Source: Actinomycetes bacterium | Lineage (GTDB): Bacteria; Actinomycetota; Thermoleophilia; Solirubrobacterales; JACPNS01 | Direction: 5' to 3' | Length of the DNA stretch: 58,793 bases | NCBI GenBank assembly: GCA_023404495.1 | Contig: JAEYBE010000062.1 | Location: forward strand, 1 to 58,793 | Part shown: in pieces, positions 31,873 through 40,660 of the stretch | Layout of the letters: each line of letters starts with the position of its first letter | Position numbering within the stretch: the stretch's first letter is position 1 | Notes under the pieces: generated by a model | Database searches by the model: none | What the model was told of the DNA's origin: nothing | The model's input: the letters and a program-made list of their open reading frames with translations, nothing else | Position numbers and translations under genes: made by a program

Positions 31873-34170
31873 GTGCACGCCCGCATCGATCAGCTACTCC
31901 AGTCCGACGCTGCCGAACACCCCGAGCAGCTGGTCGAGATTGCCCACGAGCCCGGGCAGGCAGCGCACCTGGTCGACTTCCCCGACGAGCTGAGCCCGCC
32001 CGTACGCGCGGCGCTAGAAGCCGCCGGCATCGAGCAGCTCTACGGGCATCAGCTGCAGTGCTTCGACGCGGCGATTGGTCTTGGCGACTCGCCGGGCGGC
32101 AACGTGATCGTCACGACCGCGACGGCCAGCGGCAAGTCGCTCTGCTTCAACCTGCCAGTGCTGCATACGCTCGCAGCCGATCCCAAGGCGCGGGCGCTCT
32201 ACCTCTACCCGACCAAGGCACTGGCACAGGATCAGGCACGCAAGCTCGGCGAGCTGGGAGCGGGCATGGGGCGGCGCGGGCGAACGGGCATGCTGCGCCA
32301 CGCGATCTACGACGGCGACACGCCCGGCGGCGAGCGGCGAGCGATCCGCGAGAAGAGCAATCTTGTCCTCAGCAACCCGGACATGCTGAGCCAGGGCGTT
32401 CTGCCCAATCATCGCCAGTGGGCGGACTTCTTCGCCAACCTCGCGTGGATCGTCGTCGACGAAGCGCACGTCTACCGCGGGGTCTTCGGATCGCACGTGG
32501 CCAACGTGCTGCGGCGCCTGCGAAGGATTGCAGCCGCCTACGGCACCGCCCCGCGCACGATCATGACGAGCGCGACGATCGCCAATCCACGCCAACTTGC
32601 CGAGCGCCTGACGGGCGAGCAGTTCGAACTGGTCGATCGCGACGGCGGGCCACGCGAGGACCGTGAGATCGTGATTTGGAATACGCCGCTGATCGACGAG
32701 GACGCCGGTACACGCGGCAGCGCGCTCAGCGAAGCGGCGACGATGCTGACTCGATTGGTGCGTGCCGACCTGCGCACGATCGTCTTCATGAAGTCACGCC
32801 GCGGAGTCGAGCTGATTCATCGCTTCGCTTCCGACCAGCTCGCCGACCGGCCCGATCTCGCCGAGGGGATCGCGCCCTACCGCGCCGGCTACACGGCGGC
32901 CCAGCGCCGCGAGATCGAGCAGCGTCTGATGAGCGGCGAACTGAAGGCGGTGATCGCAACCAGCGCACTCGAGCTCGGCATCGACATCGGCGAGCTCGAC
33001 GCGGCGCTGGTCACGACCTTCCCCGGAACGGTGGCGTCCCTGCGCCAGATGTGGGGCCGCGCCGGAAGGCGTTCGGAAGGCGTCGGCGTGTACATCGCCG
33101 GCGACGACGCGCTCGACCAATTCTTCTGTCGCCACCCGGATGAGTTCCTCGCCCGACCGGTCGAGGCGGCAATCCTCGACCCGTGGAATGAGTCGGTGCA
33201 CCTGCGCCACCTCCACGCAGCGATCTACGAATTGCCTTTGCGACCGGCCGACGCCGAATTCTTCGGTGAGAGCATCGGCGAGTTCGCGGCGCAGCTGGTC
33301 GCCGCCGGGGCCGCGCGCGAGGAGAACGGCCGCTGGCTGCCGCGCGGAGAAGACTTCCCCGCCGCGCGCATCGCGCTGAGGTCCGCGAGCGCGGACAACT
33401 TCCACATCTGCGACTCCGAAAGCGGCGAAGTGATGGGCACTGTCGAGGCCGAGCGCGCGCTCACCACGACGCACCCCGGCGCGGTCTACATGCACATCGG
33501 TCGCCAGTACGAGATCGAGGAGTTGAACTTCGATTCAAGATCGGTGCTCGCCAGGCCCTTCACCGGCGACTGGTACACCCAGCCCAAGTTCGAGACCGAC
33601 ACATACATCGAGCAGGTGCTCAAGACGCGAGTGCTCCCTGGTGCCACGCTGCACTTCGGCCATGTGGCCGTGACCGAGCAGGTGATCGCCTTTCAGCGCA
33701 AGTCGATCAGCGACCACGAGACGCTTTCTCTCGAGTCGCTGGATCTGCCGCCGCAGCACTTCATGACCCAGGCGCTCTGGTACACGCTCGACGACATCGA
33801 GATCGAAGGCGAGCTCCCGCTCAACGTCCTACAGGGGTCGCTGCACGCGGCCGAACACGCGCAGATCGCCGTGCTTCCACTGATCGCGATGTGCGACCGC
33901 TGGGACATCGGCGGCCTCTCGACCGCGATGCATCCCCAGACCGGCCGGCCGACGATCTTCATCTACGACGGTCACCCGGGTGGCGTCGGCATCACCGAGC
34001 GCGGGTTCGAGCAGTTCGAACGCCTGACCGATGACGCAATCCGACTGATCTCTGAGTGCCCCTGCGAAGCCGGTTGTCCGAGCTGCGTACAAAGCCCCAA
34101 ATGCGGCAACCTCAATGAGCCGCTGCACAAGTCCGGATCGCTGCAGTTGCTGCGATCGCTGCGCGGTTGA
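31873..34170 (+). CDS. DEAD/DEAH helicase with DUF1998 zinc domain, MrfA-like
   Basis: A 765-aa SF2 helicase. Q-like region YGHQLQCFDAA, Walker A TATASGKS (about 78-85), DEAH box VVDEAHVYRG (about 195), SAT motif TSATIANP, and motif VI QMWGRAGRRSEG. A winged insertion follows. The C-terminal DUF1998 domain carries four cysteines in CPCEAGCPSCVQSPKCG. MrfA of Bacillus, a 3'-5' helicase with this zinc cluster, helps repair mitomycin C lesions. GTG 31873 has TAGGAT 7 nt upstream (leaderless). It lies 10 nt after the EthR-like gene, but the two are probably independently transcribed. Confidence 0.9.
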   Translation: MHARIDQLLQSDAAEHPEQLVEIAHEPGQAAHLVDFPDELSPPVRAALEAAGIEQLYGHQLQCFDAAIGLGDSPGGNVIVTTATASGKSLCFNLPVLHTLAADPKARALYLYPTKALAQDQARKLGELGAGMGRRGRTGMLRHAIYDGDTPGGERRAIREKSNLVLSNPDMLSQGVLPNHRQWADFFANLAWIVVDEAHVYRGVFGSHVANVLRRLRRIAAAYGTAPRTIMTSATIANPRQLAERLTGEQFELVDRDGGPREDREIVIWNTPLIDEDAGTRGSALSEAATMLTRLVRADLRTIVFMKSRRGVELIHRFASDQLADRPDLAEGIAPYRAGYTAAQRREIEQRLMSGELKAVIATSALELGIDIGELDAALVTTFPGTVASLRQMWGRAGRRSEGVGVYIAGDDALDQFFCRHPDEFLARPVEAAILDPWNESVHLRHLHAAIYELPLRPADAEFFGESIGEFAAQLVAAGAAREENGRWLPRGEDFPAARIALRSASADNFHICDSESGEVMGTVEAERALTTTHPGAVYMHIGRQYEIEELNFDSRSVLARPFTGDWYTQPKFETDTYIEQVLKTRVLPGATLHFGHVAVTEQVIAFQRKSISDHETLSLESLDLPPQHFMTQALWYTLDDIEIEGELPLNVLQGSLHAAEHAQIAVLPLIAMCDRWDIGGLSTAMHPQTGRPTIFIYDGHPGGVGITERGFEQFERLTDDAIRLISECPCEAGCPSCVQSPKCGNLNEPLHKSGSLQLLRSLRG

Positions 34171-34269
34171 GCCTGCAAGGCGGCTCGCATCCGGTCGCCG
34201 ACCGCGACAACGCGGCGAAAGATCGGTTAGAGGTCATGGAGGGCCGCGCCTGGCGCGGGGGAACGAACG

Positions 34270-35268
34270 ATGCGCTTTTCGCTACTCAACACCGGCAAAC
34301 TTCTCGCCGCCACGCTTGCGGTGCTCTTCTGTTGCACCCAGGTTGCGCTCGCCGGGAGTGGCGGCGCTGCGCCCGACGAATCGAGCAAATCTGACTCCAG
34401 CAAGTCCGGCGGCAGCGCGGTCGGCGGCAAGACCAAGAAGCGACGCGCGGTGCGTCGCACGCCCGTGCTCGCCGGATTCACGCTTACCAGCGCCGCCCTC
34501 ACCGACGCTGCCCAAATGAAATTGCGCTACCGCATCACTGCCCCGGCCAAGCGCGTGCGTGTGCGAGCGATCGTCCGGACAAAGGGCGGCACTTACATCA
34601 AGACGCTCGAGCTGGGCGTACACCGCACCAACGCTCTGGTGACCACCGCGCTCTCCGCCAGCGAGGTCGGCGTCTCGCGCGCCGGCAGCTACAAGCTGCG
34701 TCTGACCGCGCGTGATGGGAAGAGGCGCGCGGCGAAGCGCGCGAAGAATGTGCCCGCCTGGCGCGCCTTCACCTTCTCCGACCACCGCTTCCCGGTCGAC
34801 GGCCCGTTCAGCTTCGGCAACGACGGAGCGCGCTTTGGCGCCGGCAGGCCAGGTCACACACATCAAGGCCAGGACGTGATCGCCGACTCGGGAACGCGGA
34901 TAGTCGCCCCCTACTCGGGGACCGTCAGCTACGTCGCCTACCAGGCCGGCGGTGCCGGCTACTACGTCGTGCTCAACGCCGACGATCGCCGCGACTACGT
35001 CTTCATGCATCTGCTCAAGGGATCTACCGCGGTCGAGCAGGGGCAGCGGGTCCGAACCGGTCAGCGCATCGGGCTGGTCGGCGCGACCGGCCAGGCCAGT
35101 GGCCCGCACCTGCACTTCGAGATCTGGACCGGCGGGGCCTGGCAGTTCGGCGGCAAGCCGGTCGACCCGCTGCCGCTGCTGAAGTCCTGGTTTGCCGGCG
35201 GTCCCGGCAATGCTGTTCGCACAAGCTCCGTCGCGTCGGTGGCTGCCTTCGAAGGTCCGCTCGACTAG
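34270..35268 (+). CDS. Secreted M23 family peptidase
   Basis: A 332-aa exported protein. Residues 1-28 are a signal peptide ending in ALA. A Ser/Lys-rich linker and a beta-sandwich-like region follow (about 60-165). The LytM/M23 metallopeptidase domain covers about 185-305, with zinc ligands in HTHQGQD and HLHFE. Such enzymes cut peptidoglycan crosslinks or act as non-catalytic activators; here the ligands look intact. Ribosome site GGGG 8 nt before ATG 34270. Confidence 0.9.
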   Translation: MRFSLLNTGKLLAATLAVLFCCTQVALAGSGGAAPDESSKSDSSKSGGSAVGGKTKKRRAVRRTPVLAGFTLTSAALTDAAQMKLRYRITAPAKRVRVRAIVRTKGGTYIKTLELGVHRTNALVTTALSASEVGVSRAGSYKLRLTARDGKRRAAKRAKNVPAWRAFTFSDHRFPVDGPFSFGNDGARFGAGRPGHTHQGQDVIADSGTRIVAPYSGTVSYVAYQAGGAGYYVVLNADDRRDYVFMHLLKGSTAVEQGQRVRTGQRIGLVGATGQASGPHLHFEIWTGGAWQFGGKPVDPLPLLKSWFAGGPGNAVRTSSVASVAAFEGPLD

Positions 35269-35298
35269 CGCGCTCGCCCAAATAGGCTCTGCCGCGCA

Positions 35299-35793
35299 AT
35301 GGCGATCGTGCGCCCCGAACAACCTGGAGACGAAGCGGCGATCGGCGCCGTGTACGTCGCGGCCTTCCCGAGCAGCGACGAACTCGAGCTCTACCAACGC
35401 CTGCGCGAGAGCGACGTCTTCGTACCAGAACTCAGCCTGGTGGTCCAGCAAGAGGAGATGATCGTCGCCCATGCGCTGCTCTCCCGCGTGGTCGCCGGCG
35501 AGAGCGAGGCGCTGATACTCGGGCCTATGGCAATCCTCCCGGATCATCAGCGCGGAGGGCTTGGAACTGCGCTGGTGCGGATGGGGCTCGAGCGGGCCCG
35601 CGCACTGAAGTACGAATGCGTGGTGGCGATCGGACCGGGTGACTTCCTGGCCGGATGCGGGTTTCGGCCGGCTCGAGGACGTGGCCTGACGACCGAGATG
35701 AACGTGCCAGACGAGAACTTCTGCGTTGCAGAGCTCGCTCCGATGGGAGTCACAGCCGGTCCGGTGCTGTTTCCCGAGGAGTGGTCGGGCTAA
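35299..35793 (+). CDS. GNAT family N-acetyltransferase
   Basis: A 164-aa acetyltransferase. Motif A is PDHQRGGLGTALVRMG (about 83-98), which binds acetyl-CoA. The preceding strand LILGPMAILP and following VAIGPGDFLAGCGF are typical of a YhbS-type GNAT. TAGGCT lies 10 nt before ATG 35299. Substrate unknown. Confidence 0.85.
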   Translation: MAIVRPEQPGDEAAIGAVYVAAFPSSDELELYQRLRESDVFVPELSLVVQQEEMIVAHALLSRVVAGESEALILGPMAILPDHQRGGLGTALVRMGLERARALKYECVVAIGPGDFLAGCGFRPARGRGLTTEMNVPDENFCVAELAPMGVTAGPVLFPEEWSG

Positions 35794-35831
35794 CGGGCCG
35801 GTACGCCAGCGCCGCCCTTATGCTGACGGCG

Positions 35832-36575
35832 ATGATGCGCATAGGACACAAGGGCGCCCACACGGTCGAGCACGGGAACACCGTGGCGAGCTTCAACGCC
35901 GCACGCGAACTCGGCGTGGACATGATCGAGTTCGACATCATGCGCCACCCCTACGACGACCGCGCAGGCGGAAGGCTCGTGCTGGCGCACGATCCGCACG
36001 ATGCTGAGACGCGCGCAGACTCCACGTTGATCACGATGGAGCAGGGCCTCGACCTACTCGCCACACCACAGTTCGCCGACATCTGGCTCGATGTCGACAT
36101 GAAGCACCGGGGCTACGAGCTGCAATTGATCGACGCACTGCGGGAGCGAGGCCTTCTGGGTCGCACGATGATCACGACGATGGAGCACGAGTCGATCAAG
36201 CTGATTCGCGAACACATCGCGCCAGGTGAGGTGAAGCTCGGGATAACGATTCCGAAGGTGACCAAGGATTGGCTGAACATGCCGTCAGTCGTAAAACCGA
36301 TCATCGCCGCCGGGGTTATTGAGCATCGCCTCCGCCAGCCTTCTCGGGTTGCCAAGATGGTCGAATCGGGCGAGGTCGAAGCCGTTATGGCGTTCTATGC
36401 GTTGATCACACCGCGGCTGGTCCGCTCCGTCCACGACGCCGGTGGCGAGCTCTTTGCTTGGACAGTCGACGAGGCGGATGAGATCGCGAGGCTCTTCGAC
36501 CTCGGCGTCGACGGCATCGTCAGCAACGATCCGCGCCTCTTTGACGAGGCCGAAGCCCAGCGCAACGCGGCCTGA
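35832..36575 (+). CDS. Glycerophosphodiester phosphodiesterase family protein
   Basis: A 247-aa TIM-barrel enzyme that hydrolyses glycerophosphodiesters to glycerol 3-phosphate and an alcohol. Motifs are GHKGA near the N-terminus (HRGA in most relatives), GNTVASFNAARELGVDMIEFDI in pieces, and VLAHDPHD. The C-terminal WTVDEADEIARLFDLGVDGIVSNDP is diagnostic. I prefer ATG 35832, which lies 7 nt after TATGCT (leaderless). ATG 35820 overlaps that box. Confidence 0.85.
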   Translation: MMRIGHKGAHTVEHGNTVASFNAARELGVDMIEFDIMRHPYDDRAGGRLVLAHDPHDAETRADSTLITMEQGLDLLATPQFADIWLDVDMKHRGYELQLIDALRERGLLGRTMITTMEHESIKLIREHIAPGEVKLGITIPKVTKDWLNMPSVVKPIIAAGVIEHRLRQPSRVAKMVESGEVEAVMAFYALITPRLVRSVHDAGGELFAWTVDEADEIARLFDLGVDGIVSNDPRLFDEAEAQRNAA

Positions 36576-36609
36576 GACATCGCGGGCGGATCGCCCGTAG
36601 GATCGCCGC

Positions 36610-37734
36610 ATGCCCAAACACATCGACCTCCCCTCCGACAACGACCTCAAGCGTCTGATGGCGGTGTCCGCGCCGGCTTGCGTCTCGATCTATATGCCGA
36701 CATCTGTTCTCCCCACCGAGGCAGACGCCAATCGCATCGAGTTCAAGACGCTCGCGTCGAAGGCGATCGAGCGACTGAACGAGTCCGGCGTCGACAAGCA
36801 CGAGATCAATGCGATCCACGAGGGATTCGCCGAGCTCGATGATGACGAGGGGTTCTGGCAACACCTGGCGCGCAGTCTGGCCGTATTTGCAACGCCCGAT
36901 TCAGTTCGCACCTTTCGCCTTCCGAACAATCTCACGGAGCTTGTGGATGTGTCGGACCGCTTCATCGTCAAGCCGCTGCTGCGCACGGTGACATTCCCAC
37001 AGTCGGCCTACGTGCTCGCGCTCTCGGTCAACTCCGCCCGGCTGTTGGCGATCTCGCCGGACGGCGAGCCACACGAGGTCGAGGTACCCGGCATGCCCAA
37101 GGACGCTGTCTCCGCTGTCGGGCTTGACTCACTGCGCGACAACGATCCGACTTCCCGAACCCAGGGCGATGAGGGGCGCAAGCTGCGTCTGCGCCAGTAC
37201 GCCCACCAGGTCGATCGCGCATTGCGTCGGGCGATCGGCGCCAGCGATCTGCCGCTGATACTCGCGGCCGCTCAGCCCCTCGAGTCGATCTTCCGCGCGA
37301 CGAGCCATTACCCGCGGCTCGCACCGGCAAACATCGAAGGAAACCCTGACGAGCGCAGCGACGCCGAACTCGCGGAGGCCGCGCGCAAGGTGCTCGACGT
37401 GGTCTACGCGGAGAAGATCGAAGCGCTGAAAGAGAAGTACGAGAACCGCGCGAGCAAGGACCGTGCGACTACCGATCTCACGCGCATCGCTCGCGCAGCG
37501 ACTTTCGGCGCGGTCGACGTACTGCTGGTCGACATCGATGTCTCGATCGACGGCACGGTCGACAGCGAAACCGGCCAGCTCCAAATCGACGAGCGCGACA
37601 CCGTGGGCAACTACGGCATCGTCGATGAGATCGCCAAGCGCGTGCTCGAATCCGGCGGACGCGTGATGGCCGTGCGCAAAGAACAAGTCCCCAGCGGCGC
37701 CGACGCCGCCGCGATCCTGCGCTTCGCTGTCTAG
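36610..37734 (+). CDS. baeRF-like (bacterial release-factor-fold) protein
   Basis: A 374-aa protein with the layout of bacterial relatives of archaeal/eukaryotic release factor aRF1 (baeRF). The first part is SAPACVSIYMPT and an alpha/beta region. The middle is ALSVNSARLLAISPDG. The C-terminal third has FGAVDVLLVDIDVSIDG and YGIVDEIAKRVLESGGRVMAV. Members of this fold include Vms1/Pelota-like factors acting on stalled ribosomes, but bacterial members are poorly characterised. The family call rests on remembered pattern, not a search. TAGGAT lies exactly 6 nt before ATG 36610 (leaderless). Confidence 0.65.
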   Translation: MPKHIDLPSDNDLKRLMAVSAPACVSIYMPTSVLPTEADANRIEFKTLASKAIERLNESGVDKHEINAIHEGFAELDDDEGFWQHLARSLAVFATPDSVRTFRLPNNLTELVDVSDRFIVKPLLRTVTFPQSAYVLALSVNSARLLAISPDGEPHEVEVPGMPKDAVSAVGLDSLRDNDPTSRTQGDEGRKLRLRQYAHQVDRALRRAIGASDLPLILAAAQPLESIFRATSHYPRLAPANIEGNPDERSDAELAEAARKVLDVVYAEKIEALKEKYENRASKDRATTDLTRIARAATFGAVDVLLVDIDVSIDGTVDSETGQLQIDERDTVGNYGIVDEIAKRVLESGGRVMAVRKEQVPSGADAAAILRFAV

Positions 37735-37781
37735 AGGTTCTCGCGGTACCATCGTCTGCGCCGCTTACGCAGCGGCCGTGC

Positions 37782-37854
37782 GGCGAGATAGCTCAGTTGG
37801 TAGAGCACACGACTGAAAATCGTGGTGTCCCCGGTTCGAATCCGGGTCTCGCCA
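37782..37854 (+). tRNA. tRNA-Phe (GAA)
   Basis: 73 nt. Acceptor GGCGAGA pairs with TCTCGCC. D-arm GCTC/GAGC, anticodon arm ACGA-CTGAAAA-TCGT with anticodon GAA, and T-arm CCCGG-TTCGAAT-CCGGG are all intact. The discriminator is A37854 and the 3' CCA is not encoded. Confidence 0.97.
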
Positions 37855-37965
37855 TCTCGCCTGACGGGGTCCCGGCGACGCCAGCTTCACACCGCTCGCC
37901 GGCAGTCCGTCACGCCGCGCTCCGACCCTCCACCCCGACGACCAAACGCGCCGCGCATGGTCGTG

Positions 37966-38006
37966 TTGTTTACTTATGTAACAATAACTGTTATAGTTAT
38001 ATAACT
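37966..38006 (+). promoter_or_regulatory. AT-rich palindrome array before the MFS efflux gene
   Basis: Three palindromes follow each other: TTACTTATGTAA (37970-37981), ATAACTGTTAT (37984-37994) and AGTTATATAACT (37995-38006). TTGTTT (37966) and TGTTAT (37989) are 17 nt apart as a possible promoter. The run stands out in a GC-rich background and is a likely site for the MarR protein encoded downstream. Confidence 0.6.
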
Positions 38007-38034
38007 ACTTGTCGAACGTACCGAGGAGCGCCTC

Positions 38035-39471
38035 ATGCCAATCGAAGCAGCCAGCCGCTGGTCACGCATCCGCATTCTGATGATCTGCTGCTTGAGCCTG
38101 TTCGTCGTGGGCGTCGACATCACAATCGTCAATGTCGCTCTTCCGACGATCGGTGAGCGACTCGACTCTGATCTCGGCGGTCTGCAATGGATCGTCGACT
38201 CCTACACCGTCGTGATGGCCAGCCTTCTGCTCTTCTCGGGATCGATGGCCGATCGTTTCGGCCGGCGACGCGTCTTCGTCTCCGGCATGGCTCTCTTCGC
38301 CGGCGCGTCGCTGCTCTGCAGTCTGGCGACGAACACCGAGCAACTGATCGTGTTCAGAATGTTGCAAGGCGCAGGGGCATCGATGCTCAACCCGGTGGCG
38401 ATGTCGATCATCACGAACACATTCACTGATCCGCGAGAAAGAGCACAGGCAGTCGGCGTCTGGGGAGCCGTCTTCGGAATCGCGATGGCGCTCGGGCCAA
38501 TCGTCGGCGGCGCGCTCGTGTCGGCAGTCGGCTGGCCGGCGATCTTTGCGATCAATGTCCCGATCGGTGCTGTGGCAATCGCATTGACCTTGCGGTTCAT
38601 TCCAGAATCGAAGGCCCCGCACGCACGTCGTTTCGATCCCGCGGGACAGGTTTCGGTGTTTGCACTCCTGGCCTCGATCACATTCGCGATCATCGAAGCC
38701 CCGCGGCTGGGTTGGACCTCGCCTGCGGTGCTCGGCGCGTTCGCCTTGTCGGCCGTGGCGCTGACCGTGCTGCTCACGGTCGAAGGACAACGCGCGGAGC
38801 CGTTGATCGACCTCCGCTTCTTCCGGTCGACTCCTTTCGCGTCCGCGATCGGGATCTCGCTGGCAGCATTCGCGGCGTTCGGAGGATTTCTGTTTCTGAA
38901 CACTCTCTACCTGCAGGAAGTCCGTGGGCTGTCGGCGCTCAGTGCCGGACTGGCGACGGCGCCGATGGCCCTGATGACCGTCGTCGCCTCGCCGATCTCT
39001 GGACGCCTCGTCGGCAGACACGGCCCGCGCGTGCCGCTCGTGATCGCAGGCATCGGGCTGTCGCTCGGAAGCGCGATGCTGCTCGCGACCAGCGGCGGCT
39101 CGCCAATGGCGATTCTGCTGTCTGCCTACGCGGTGTTCGGCCTCGGATTCGGATTTGTCAACGCGCCGATCACGAATACGGCTGTCTCAGGAATGCCGCG
39201 AGCGCAGGCCGGCGTGGCCGCCGCCGTCGCGACGAGTTCGCGGCAAGTTGGCCAGACGCTGGGGGTCGCAGTCTTCGGCGCGATCGCCTCTTCGCACGTG
39301 CACGCGACCGGAATTGGCGGACTCGCCGACTCCGCGCCCAAGGCTTGGTGGTTGCTCTCCGCCCTGGGGCTGCTCGTGTTGGCGCTCGGCCTCTATTCGA
39401 CCACCGCGCGTGCCGGCGATTCGGCGCGGCGCACGGCCGAGGCCCTGAATCCCGAGGCGCTCGCCGCCTAG
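38035..39471 (+). CDS. DHA2-type MFS drug efflux transporter
   Basis: A 478-aa EmrB/QacA-type transporter with about 14 membrane helices. Helix 1 ends with VGVDITIVNVALPTI, a hallmark of the DHA2 group. DRFGRRRVF is the loop 2-3 A motif. GPIVGGALVSAVGW matches motif C of drug/H+ antiporters. Ribosome site GAGGAG is 7 nt before ATG 38035. The next gene is a MarR regulator 9 nt downstream, and its probable operators lie upstream. Confidence 0.92.
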   Translation: MPIEAASRWSRIRILMICCLSLFVVGVDITIVNVALPTIGERLDSDLGGLQWIVDSYTVVMASLLLFSGSMADRFGRRRVFVSGMALFAGASLLCSLATNTEQLIVFRMLQGAGASMLNPVAMSIITNTFTDPRERAQAVGVWGAVFGIAMALGPIVGGALVSAVGWPAIFAINVPIGAVAIALTLRFIPESKAPHARRFDPAGQVSVFALLASITFAIIEAPRLGWTSPAVLGAFALSAVALTVLLTVEGQRAEPLIDLRFFRSTPFASAIGISLAAFAAFGGFLFLNTLYLQEVRGLSALSAGLATAPMALMTVVASPISGRLVGRHGPRVPLVIAGIGLSLGSAMLLATSGGSPMAILLSAYAVFGLGFGFVNAPITNTAVSGMPRAQAGVAAAVATSSRQVGQTLGVAVFGAIASSHVHATGIGGLADSAPKAWWLLSALGLLVLALGLYSTTARAGDSARRTAEALNPEALAA

Positions 39472-39480
39472 CCTTGAGGC

Positions 39481-39915
39481 ATGGCCGGCGTGAAGAGAAC
39501 CCGCAAGCAGCAGGCGGCCGCAGGCGCGGTCTGGAAATTGATGTCCGATCTCGTCCTGGACAACCAGCGGCGGCGCGCCGTCTCCGAAGAGCTCGGGATG
39601 AGTTTCGGACGGACCAGGGCGATCAGAAGAGTCGCGGCCGGGCCGGTGTCGATGAGTGAGTTTGCCGCGATGCTGGGAATCGATCCGCCCAATGCCACGG
39701 TGCTGGTGAATGAACTCGAGGAGCAAGGGATGGTGCGCAGGCGCCAGAATCCCGCTGACCGACGGAGCAAGCTGGTCGAGGCAACCGAGCGTGGAGAGGC
39801 GATCGCGCGGCGAGCAAACGCGATCCTTGACGAGCCGCCCGAACTACTGGCGTCATTGGACGAGCAAGACCTTGCGACGCTGGCCCGACTGTTGTCTGGC
39901 GAGCACCAAGCGTGA
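39481..39915 (+). CDS. MarR-family transcriptional regulator
   Basis: A 144-aa winged-helix regulator. The HTH is MSEFAAMLGIDPPNATVLVNELEEQG, in two blocks, followed by the wing MVRRRQNPADRRSKLVEAT with the family D-R-R motif. TAGCCT overlaps the MFS stop and lies 6 nt before ATG 39481, so the gene can have its own leaderless transcript besides read-through. It likely controls the efflux gene and itself. Confidence 0.9.
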   Translation: MAGVKRTRKQQAAAGAVWKLMSDLVLDNQRRRAVSEELGMSFGRTRAIRRVAAGPVSMSEFAAMLGIDPPNATVLVNELEEQGMVRRRQNPADRRSKLVEATERGEAIARRANAILDEPPELLASLDEQDLATLARLLSGEHQA

Positions 39916-39922
39916 CGCGCGA

Positions 39923-40591
39923 TCAGCGTTCCGCCTCGCGCGCCAGCCGGTAGCGCTCTATCCCGTCGAGGATCAAATCCAGTCCGAAGTAGAACTCGGT
40001 CTCATAGTCGTAGCCAGCGTTCTCGAGTTCCGCCGCGACCTCCATCAGGTAGGGGTAGTCATCCATCTGCGGGACGTTCTCGCGTTGCTGACGCATTACG
40101 TCGGCGGTCTCCTCGGGCGCGTCGAAGGGAAGTCCGCGCTCCTGCAGAGCAAACCCATACGTGTACGCGTCGAGCACCGAGTACGCGTGAACGGCGTCAC
40201 GAAACTCAAATCCATCCTCCCGCAGACAACCCATCACCGCGTTGTGATGCTGGATGTTCGCCGGTCCCGGATTCATTCGGCCCTCCATCATTCCCACCGC
40301 CCAGCGATGTCGGTTGAGCGCTGCGCGCACGGAGCTCGCTCGCTCGCGCATGGCGGTTCGCCAGTCAGTCGTGCCCGGCTCGGCCACTTCGATTTCAGCG
40401 AAAACAATGTCGACGAGGCCGTCGACGACGTCCTCCTTGTTGGAGACGTGGTTGTAGAGCGACATCGCCTCGACGCCAAGTTCAGCGGCGATCTTGCGCA
40501 TCGACAATGAGTTGAAACCGCCGGAGTCGGCGAGTTTCAGCGCCGCCTGGAGCACACGATCGCGGTTTAGTGATTCACGTTTTCGAGCCAT
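39923..40591 (-). CDS. TetR-family regulator (TetR C-terminal domain type)
   Basis: A 222-aa repressor. The HTH runs through FNSLSMRKIAAELGVEAMSLYNHVSNKEDV in blocks (about 25-55), like classical TetR. The ligand domain continues through RHRWAVGMM-type NRHRWAVGMMEG and YGFALQERGLPF. I prefer ATG 40591; an in-frame TTG 6 nt upstream is less likely. It is divergent from a DUF4386 gene with three operator-like sites between them. Confidence 0.88.
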   Translation of the reverse strand: MARKRESLNRDRVLQAALKLADSGGFNSLSMRKIAAELGVEAMSLYNHVSNKEDVVDGLVDIVFAEIEVAEPGTTDWRTAMRERASSVRAALNRHRWAVGMMEGRMNPGPANIQHHNAVMGCLREDGFEFRDAVHAYSVLDAYTYGFALQERGLPFDAPEETADVMRQQRENVPQMDDYPYLMEVAAELENAGYDYETEFYFGLDLILDGIERYRLAREAER

Positions 40592-40651
40592 TTGCAAAAA
40601 CCTTACGCTGTATGTATACTTACGTTGTAAGTTTACACTGTAAGTAAGGAG
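40592..40651. promoter_or_regulatory. Promoter and three TTAC-NNT-GTAA operators
   Basis: TTGCAA (40592-40597) and TATACT (40615-40620) are 17 nt apart, a strong plus promoter. TTACGCTGTAT (40603), TTACGTTGTAA (40620) and TTACACTGTAA (40633) are three copies of one dyad, the middle one extended to ACTTACGTTGTAAGT. Repressor bound there would cover -10, start site and leader. AAGGAG (40646-40651) is the ribosome site of the next gene. Confidence 0.8.
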
Positions 40652-40660
40652 AACAAGCCA

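Noticed and set aside
37855..38034. Integration site (att) at the 3' end of tRNA-Phe
   Set aside because: I found no direct repeat of the tRNA end and no integrase in the window. The AT-rich DNA alone is not enough.
38062..39021. Long minus-strand ORF antisense to the MFS efflux gene
   Set aside because: Low-complexity Arg/Asp/Glu/His composition typical of reverse-strand shadows; the MFS frame has clear motifs.
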